From contig JBGPFS010000107.1 of assembly GCA_041483455.1 (NCBI GenBank), positions 1-7,889 on the forward strand: 7,889 bases of DNA. The letters are read 5' to 3'. Positions 7,306-7,889 of the stretch are shown piece after piece (position 1 is the stretch's first letter; each line of letters opens with the position of its first letter). This DNA is from JBGPFS01 sp041483455 (lineage in GTDB: Bacteria; Chloroflexota; Limnocylindria; Limnocylindrales; CSP1-4). The notes beneath the pieces were generated by a model. It had not been told where the DNA came from. It searched no databases and saw only the letters and a list, made by a program, of their open reading frames with translations. The position numbers were made by a program, and so were the translations under genes.

Positions 7306-7889
7306 ATGACTCGCGATGCCGCGATCTCGCGCAGCGTCCTGAGCGATCAGGTCAAGGATCGCCTGCTCAAGGCGATCCTTGACGGTCGCTATCCGCCGGG
7401 CGCCAGGATTGTCGAGACCCGGGTTGCCCGGGAGCTCGGGACGAGCCAGGCGCCAGTCCGGGAGGCGCTGCGCGACCTCGAGGCGCTGGGCGTGGTGGAG
7501 ACCACCGCCTTCCGGGGAGCGCGCGTTCGACGACCGTCGGCTGACGAGCTCGTGGAAGCATTCGCGATCCGGGCCGAGCTCGAGTCGCTCGGCGCCCGGC
7601 TTGCCATCCCGCGCCTGACCGAGGAGGACCTGGAGGCCCTGACCGGGTACCTGGACGAGATGCGACGGGCGGCCGAGGATGGCGACTACTACGCCGAGGC
7701 GACGGCCGACGCCGCTTTCCACGGCCGGATCGTCGAGCTCGCTGGGAACGCCACGCTGGAGCGGGTCTGGAGGACCCTCGAGCCCTTCTCGCGCACCTAC
7801 ATCACGATGGTGGTCCCGGGCGTCGACCGGCGCCGGATCGCCGAGCTGCACGCCCCGGTCCTTGCCGCGCTCCGTACCCGCGACCCGCC
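7306..7889 (+). CDS. GntR-family transcriptional regulator, FadR/FCD subfamily (C-terminus cut by window edge)
   Basis: The 194 codons present show the two expected domains. Residues 11-75 are a GntR winged helix: DQVKDRLLKAILDGRYPPG, then ETRVARELGTSQAPVREALRDLEALGVV (37-64), which contains the helix-turn-helix and the canonical APVREAL recognition helix. From about residue 80 an all-helical FCD effector domain begins, with D135 and H139 (DAAFHG) and H182 (LHAPVLAAL) as candidate metal or ligand residues; the final His is beyond the window. Such proteins are usually repressors released by an organic acid or sugar-acid intermediate. ATG at 7306 lies 10 bases after the upstream stop with only a weak ribosome site, suggesting translation coupled to the phosphohistidine protein. 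It probably controls the paired palindromes at 5182-5194 and 5299-5309, hence its own operon and the divergent one. The target assignment is inference. Confidence 0.93.
   Translation, partial: MTRDAAISRSVLSDQVKDRLLKAILDGRYPPGARIVETRVARELGTSQAPVREALRDLEALGVVETTAFRGARVRRPSADELVEAFAIRAELESLGARLAIPRLTEEDLEALTGYLDEMRRAAEDGDYYAEATADAAFHGRIVELAGNATLERVWRTLEPFSRTYITMVVPGVDRRRIAELHAPVLAALRTRDP

Noticed and set aside
5292..7307. A 671-codon minus-strand open frame over the phosphohistidine gene
   Set aside because: A composition shadow: same biased residue pattern, no motifs, and a real gene with recognisable domains lies on the other strand.

Overview
This is a high-GC bacterial window with six protein genes, two of them cut by the window edges, arranged as two divergent pairs whose inner arms converge on a shared terminator. 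Codon use, GC-rich intergenic DNA and the protein families suit a free-living heterotroph of the Chloroflexota or Actinomycetota. This is inferred from composition and protein style only; there is no rRNA or marker gene. No tRNA, CRISPR array, insertion sequence or phage gene was seen.

Layout: (1) 1-340, minus: N-terminus of a nitrilase-superfamily carbamoyl-amide hydrolase of the beta-ureidopropionase / N-carbamoylputrescine amidase type. (2) 341-702: divergent intergenic region with a strong hairpin and several palindromes. (3) 703-2289, plus: NCS1-family nucleobase/hydantoin/allantoin-type cation symporter. (4) 2295-2362: two tandem hairpins, the second a bidirectional terminator. (5) 5054 to 2394, minus: a two-gene operon of a transaldolase-family protein followed by a CoA-acylating (methyl)malonate-semialdehyde dehydrogenase. 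(6) 5055-5522: divergent control region with two copies of the palindrome TCGATNATCGA, a good sigma70-like promoter and a long leader. (7) 5523-7295, plus: a PEP-utilizing-enzyme relative that has the swivelling phosphohistidine domain but no ATP-grasp domain. (8) 7306 to the window end, plus: a GntR/FadR-type (FCD) regulator, probably cotranscribed with it.

How the parts may fit: the NCS1 importer and carbamoyl-amide hydrolase suggest uptake and opening of a pyrimidine, hydantoin or ureide. Reductive pyrimidine breakdown gives beta-alanine, then malonate semialdehyde, which an MmsA/IolA-type enzyme converts to acetyl-CoA. The transaldolase and the orphan phosphohistidine protein do not belong to that textbook route. 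Either a sugar or sugar-acid branch sits beside it (for example, handling the ribose part of a nucleoside), or the right half is a separate, uncharacterised pathway under the FCD regulator. The least explained elements are the ATP-grasp-less phosphotransferase-like protein and the paired operators in front of it.
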